Below, in pieces: positions 58,427-61,058 of a DNA stretch of 61,058 nt. The notes below the pieces were generated by a model. The model ran no database searches and was not told the DNA's origin. It saw only the letters and a list, made by a program, of their open reading frames with translations. The position numbers were made by a program, and so were the translations under genes. This DNA is from Phyllobacteriaceae bacterium. GTDB lineage: Bacteria; Pseudomonadota; Alphaproteobacteria; Rhizobiales; Rhizobiaceae. Every line of letters starts with the position of its first letter. Within the stretch, counting starts at the first letter, position 1. The stretch is from positions 1 through 61,058 of the forward strand of contig JAJUHJ010000002.1 in NCBI GenBank assembly GCA_029279965.1, in the 5' to 3' direction.

Positions 58427-59845
58427 TCAAGCCTGATGCCACTCCCCATGATGCCCCGTGCCTTCGCGGTCAACACGCTCAAACCCGTGTGCGCCGAAGA
58501 AATCGCGTTGTGCCTGGATCAGGTTGGCCGTGCCGCGGGCCCGGCGAAACGTGTCGAAATGAGCGAGCGCGGCAGACAACGCGGGAACCGGCAATCCTGC
58601 TTCCGCACTGCGCGCCACCACGCGGCGCAGATGCGATTGGCTCGATTCGATCAGCGCAGAGAAAGCCGGGGTCATCAGCAGGTTTTCGACCTCTCGCGCG
58701 TTGTCGAAAGCCTCCGCGATCTCGTCCAGAAACTGTGAGCGGATGATACAGCCTGCACGCCAGATGCGCGCCACCGTGCCGAGCGGAAGATTCCAGCCGA
58801 ACTCGCGAGAGGCAGCGGCCATCACGGCGAAGCCCTGTGCATAGGCGACAATCTTTCCCGCAAGCAAAGCCTGTTCGAGAACGGCAAGCGCCTGTTCGTC
58901 CGCCGGCTGGGCGCCCGGCTGAAGCGCGCCGAAACGCTGTTCGGCCGCTTCGCGTTCGTCCTTCATGGCGGAAAGGCTGCGCGCTGCCACGGCTGCCTCG
59001 ATTGCCGTGGCGGGGATGCCGAGCGACTGGGCTTCGATGGCAGACCAGCGGCCGGTGCCCTTTTGGCCGGCGCGGTCGAGGATAATCTCCACCATCGGCT
59101 TGCCGGTGCCACTGTCCGTGGCCGAAAGAACCGCCGCCGTGATCTCGATCAGATAGGAATTCAGGCGTCCCTCGTTCCACTTGGCGAAAACGGGCGCTAT
59201 CTCTCGTGCGGATAAGCCATGTCCGTCGCGCAGGATGCCGTAGACCTCGGCGATCATCTGCATATCCGCATATTCGATGCCGTTATGGATGGTCTTGACG
59301 AAATGGCCGGCCCCATCGGGTCCCAGCCAGGCCTGGCACGGCTCGCCTTCAAAGCGGGCGGCGATGGCCTCCAATACCGGCTCGATGCGGCGATAGGCTT
59401 CTTCCGGGCCGCCGACCATGATCGAGGGCCCGTGCCGTGCGCCCTCTTCACCGCCGGAAACTCCCATGCCGATAAAATGAGGGCCGCTGTCGGCAATTTC
59501 CGCCATGCGCCGGCGTGTGTCGCGGAAATTGGCGTTGCCGGCATCGATGATGATGTCGTCGCTTCCAAGCAGCGGGCGCAGAGCGGCGATCTGTTCGTCC
59601 ACCGCTGCGCCGGCCTGGACCATCACGATGATCGGCCGCGGGCGCTCGATTGCTACGGTCAGCGCCTCCAGGGATTTACAGGCCACGATGTTCCCGGCAA
59701 GCGGCCCGGCCTCCTCTACGAATGTGTCTATGCGTGTTGTCGTACGGTTGAAGACGGCGACGCGGAAGCCTTTCTCCGCGATATTCATCGCCAGATTGGC
59801 GCCCATCACTCCAAGGCCTATCAGGCCGATATCAGCTTTCTTCAT
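58427..59845 (-). CDS. gnd: 6-phosphogluconate dehydrogenase, decarboxylating
   Basis: NADP-dependent enzyme of the oxidative pentose phosphate pathway that converts 6-phosphogluconate to ribulose-5-phosphate. 472 residues, the long form. Rossmann motif IGLGVMGANLAMNIAEKGF, the signature GVSGGEEGARHGPSIMVGG, catalytic Lys in HFVKTIHNGIEYADMQMIAE, and C-terminal RAWRAGCIIRSQFL. ATG at 59845. Convergent with the candidate sRNA; 67 bp downstream of the fur/mur-type gene. Confidence 0.96.
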   Translation of the reverse strand: MKKADIGLIGLGVMGANLAMNIAEKGFRVAVFNRTTTRIDTFVEEAGPLAGNIVACKSLEALTVAIERPRPIIVMVQAGAAVDEQIAALRPLLGSDDIIIDAGNANFRDTRRRMAEIADSGPHFIGMGVSGGEEGARHGPSIMVGGPEEAYRRIEPVLEAIAARFEGEPCQAWLGPDGAGHFVKTIHNGIEYADMQMIAEVYGILRDGHGLSAREIAPVFAKWNEGRLNSYLIEITAAVLSATDSGTGKPMVEIILDRAGQKGTGRWSAIEAQSLGIPATAIEAAVAARSLSAMKDEREAAEQRFGALQPGAQPADEQALAVLEQALLAGKIVAYAQGFAVMAAASREFGWNLPLGTVARIWRAGCIIRSQFLDEIAEAFDNAREVENLLMTPAFSALIESSQSHLRRVVARSAEAGLPVPALSAALAHFDTFRRARGTANLIQAQRDFFGAHGFERVDREGTGHHGEWHQA

Positions 59846-59912
59846 TACTCGCGATCCTACCTTGATGCGTTTGCCGAGCGCGCGTTTCTTTTCTCAATGA
59901 CCATCCTGGATT

Positions 59913-60344
59913 TCAACTCCGGCGCCGCCTTTTCCTGCCGTAAAGTTCCAGCCGGTGGTGCACGATGTCGTAGCCCAGGGATCGGGCGATTTCATCCTGA
60001 AGCGCCTCGATTTTGGTCGAATGGAATTCGATCACGTCCCCCGTGTCGAGGTCGATGAGGTGGTCGTGATGGCCGCTGGCCTGCTCAAAGCGCGCCCGCC
60101 CGCCCTCAAACGCGTGGCGATGAATGGCTCCCATTTCTTCCAGAAGCTTCATTGTGCGATAGACGGTGGACAGGGAAATGGTGGCATCGATCTCCGTGGC
60201 GCGGTTGAAGATTTCCATCGCGTCCGGGTGATTCTCCGTCTCCGACAGGATGCGCAGGATAATCTGTCGCGGCCGGGTGATTCGCACACCGGCGCGGCGC
60301 AGCCACTGCTCGTAATCCTGCCTTTCAGGGATACTTTTATTCAT
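59913..60344 (-). CDS. Fur-family metalloregulator (Fur/Mur type)
   Basis: 143-residue Fur-superfamily repressor. N-terminal winged helix ([23 protein letters not shown] then [23 protein letters not shown]), C-terminal metal-binding dimerisation domain with [18 protein letters not shown]. No C-terminal CxxC zinc site, and the sequence is closer to rhizobial Fur/Mur (manganese-responsive) than to Irr or PerR. Likely controls manganese or iron uptake genes in trans. ATG at 60344; divergent from the Lrp-type small protein, gap 174 bp. Confidence 0.9.
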   Translation of the reverse strand: MNKSIPERQDYEQWLRRAGVRITRPRQIILRILSETENHPDAMEIFNRATEIDATISLSTVYRTMKLLEEMGAIHRHAFEGGRARFEQASGHHDHLIDLDTGDVIEFHSTKIEALQDEIARSLGYDIVHHRLELYGRKRRRRS

Positions 60345-60518
60345 GGCCGGGACTATGCTTCAGAACGCGGCCTGTTGCAAAGAGCGAGACCGGCGCTATT
60401 CACGGCGGTGGCGGGGACGATCACACCCAGGCCGATTACGAGCACCGTTGGGACCGGGCTGTTGACAGAGAAAGCGCTTGGGCCGACCCTTACTGCCGAA
60501 GCCTTCCGGAAGGACATC

Positions 60519-60755
60519 ATGAGACCCGTTTTTGTTCAGTTGCGCTGCGAACCTGGTAAGACCTATGAGGTCGCCGACGAGCTTTACAAGCGCGAAATCG
60601 CATCCGAACTCTACTCCACCAGCGGCGACTATGACCTGCTTCTGAAGGTCTATATCGAAGATGGCGTGGATGTCGGTAAGTTCATCAACGATAATGTCGC
60701 CAATGTGCCCGGCATCGTGCGTTCATTGACGACGCTCACCTTTCGGGCATTCTGA
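60519..60755 (+). CDS. single-domain Lrp/AsnC ligand-binding (RAM) protein
   Basis: 78-residue protein that consists only of the Lrp/AsnC ligand-binding domain (MRPVFVQLRCEPGKTYEVADEL, then YSTSGDYDLLLKVYI and VRSLTTLTFRAF), without a DNA-binding helix. Such stand-alone RAM proteins form multimers that may modulate larger Lrp regulators by sharing effector binding. The ATG at 60519 is preceded by GGAAGGA; the longer reading from 59955 crosses the fur gene and is spurious. Partner is unknown. Confidence 0.9.
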   Translation: MRPVFVQLRCEPGKTYEVADELYKREIASELYSTSGDYDLLLKVYIEDGVDVGKFINDNVANVPGIVRSLTTLTFRAF

Positions 60756-60869
60756 GACTGAGGATGCCGCGATGAAACGATGCACCATCAGCGATATCCG
60801 GTGCACAGGCGCTGAAGCAGCCGGCTTCCCCGTTGCGGACCGGTCGGCCTGACTGGCTTCTGACGTCAC

Positions 60870-61058
60870 ATGGATCTCACGCATCTCGTCGACATGATTC
60901 TTGCACGGGCCGATCACGCGGACCGTTTCATCACCGCCATTGCGGGGCCGCCTGCTGCCGGCAAATCGACTTTGGCCGCCCGTTTGGCAGAGGCTATTTC
61001 GGAGCGCGGCGAGAAGGCTGCCATCATCCCGATGGACGGCTTTCATTACGATGATGCG
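60870..61058 (+). CDS. P-loop kinase of the uridine/pantothenate kinase-like family, N-terminal fragment
   Basis: Incomplete: 63 codons are read before the window ends. Walker A GPPAAGKSTL lies near residue 26 (MDLTHLVDMILARADHADRFITAIA precedes it) and the segment IPMDGFHYDD follows near residue 54, where uridine/pantothenate-type kinases have a substrate-binding Asp. Probably a nucleoside or sugar kinase (some Rhizobiales proteins of this sort are annotated as FrcK fructose transport system kinase). No strong ribosome binding site is visible. Cut by the right edge. Confidence 0.7.
   Translation, partial: MDLTHLVDMILARADHADRFITAIAGPPAAGKSTLAARLAEAISERGEKAAIIPMDGFHYDDA

Noticed and set aside
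59955-60755. 266-codon frame ending in the Lrp-type domain
   Set aside because: Its first 188 codons run antisense to the fur gene; the real gene starts at the ATG 60519 with a good ribosome binding site.

Overview
The window is about 61 kb of GC-rich chromosome from an alphaproteobacterium, most likely of the order Hyphomicrobiales (Rhizobiales). The evidence is the set of order-typical genes and their arrangement: pckA / chvI-chvG / short hprK / mannose-type EIIA / HPr / ahcY / a divL-type histidine kinase with Tyr at the phospho-acceptor position / a tsaE-phosphotransferase fusion / addBA / trxA / ubiE-ubiB / coaBC / gyrB. Species and family cannot be fixed from the sequence alone. No insertion sequence, prophage, CRISPR array or rRNA was seen; one tRNA (Leu, anticodon CAG) is present. 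The window is almost entirely coding, with many 1-8 bp start/stop overlaps.

Layout. (1) 0.1-8.0 kb: a catabolic operon with an oligopeptide/dipeptide-type ABC importer (binding protein, two permeases, two ATPases), a metal-dependent deacylase-like amidohydrolase and a RidA-family protein, facing an IclR regulator with a palindromic candidate operator in its leader. (2) 8.1-11 kb: alkB-type demethylase, ribosome-rescue hydrolase arfB and gluconeogenic pckA, all on the minus strand. (3) 11.3-15.2 kb: the envelope-stress/acid two-component pair ChvI-ChvG followed by HPr kinase, EIIA-Man and HPr, a regulatory (non-transport) PTS branch. (4) 15.3-28.3 kb: ahcY, divL, the TsaE-phosphotransferase fusion, a MurU-like nucleotidyltransferase and the AddAB recombination nuclease, the last five in one overlapping chain. 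(5) 28.4-35.2 kb: thioredoxin, UbiE, UbiB, CoaBC and convergent gyrB. (6) 35.4-43.5 kb: NDUFA9-like protein, TauE/SafE permease, uppP, GST, queG, SDR, mepA, mgsA, glk. (7) 43.6-49.5 kb: ABC exporter, dapB, tRNA-Leu, methyltransferase, comM, rpsU. (8) 49.7-54.4 kb: an assimilatory sulfur operon on the minus strand (cysG, DUF2849, cysI, cysH, DUF934). (9) 54.6-61 kb: host-attachment family protein, polA, gnd, a Fur/Mur-type regulator, a single-domain Lrp/AsnC protein and the start of a P-loop kinase cut by the window edge.

The most notable unexplained signals are: a candidate small RNA at about 58287-58425 between polA and gnd, with three consecutive hairpins that each expose a C/U-rich (anti-Shine-Dalgarno-like) loop; the TsaE-sugar kinase fusion directly upstream of a MurU-like gene, which links tRNA t6A synthesis and a likely peptidoglycan-recycling step in one polypeptide; clustered AT palindromes between pckA and chvI; a 26-bp near-palindrome before iclR whose half-site recurs in front of the ABC binding-protein gene; and paired hairpins ahead of ahcY and rpsU. 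All functional statements are inferred from sequence recognition; no database search was possible.
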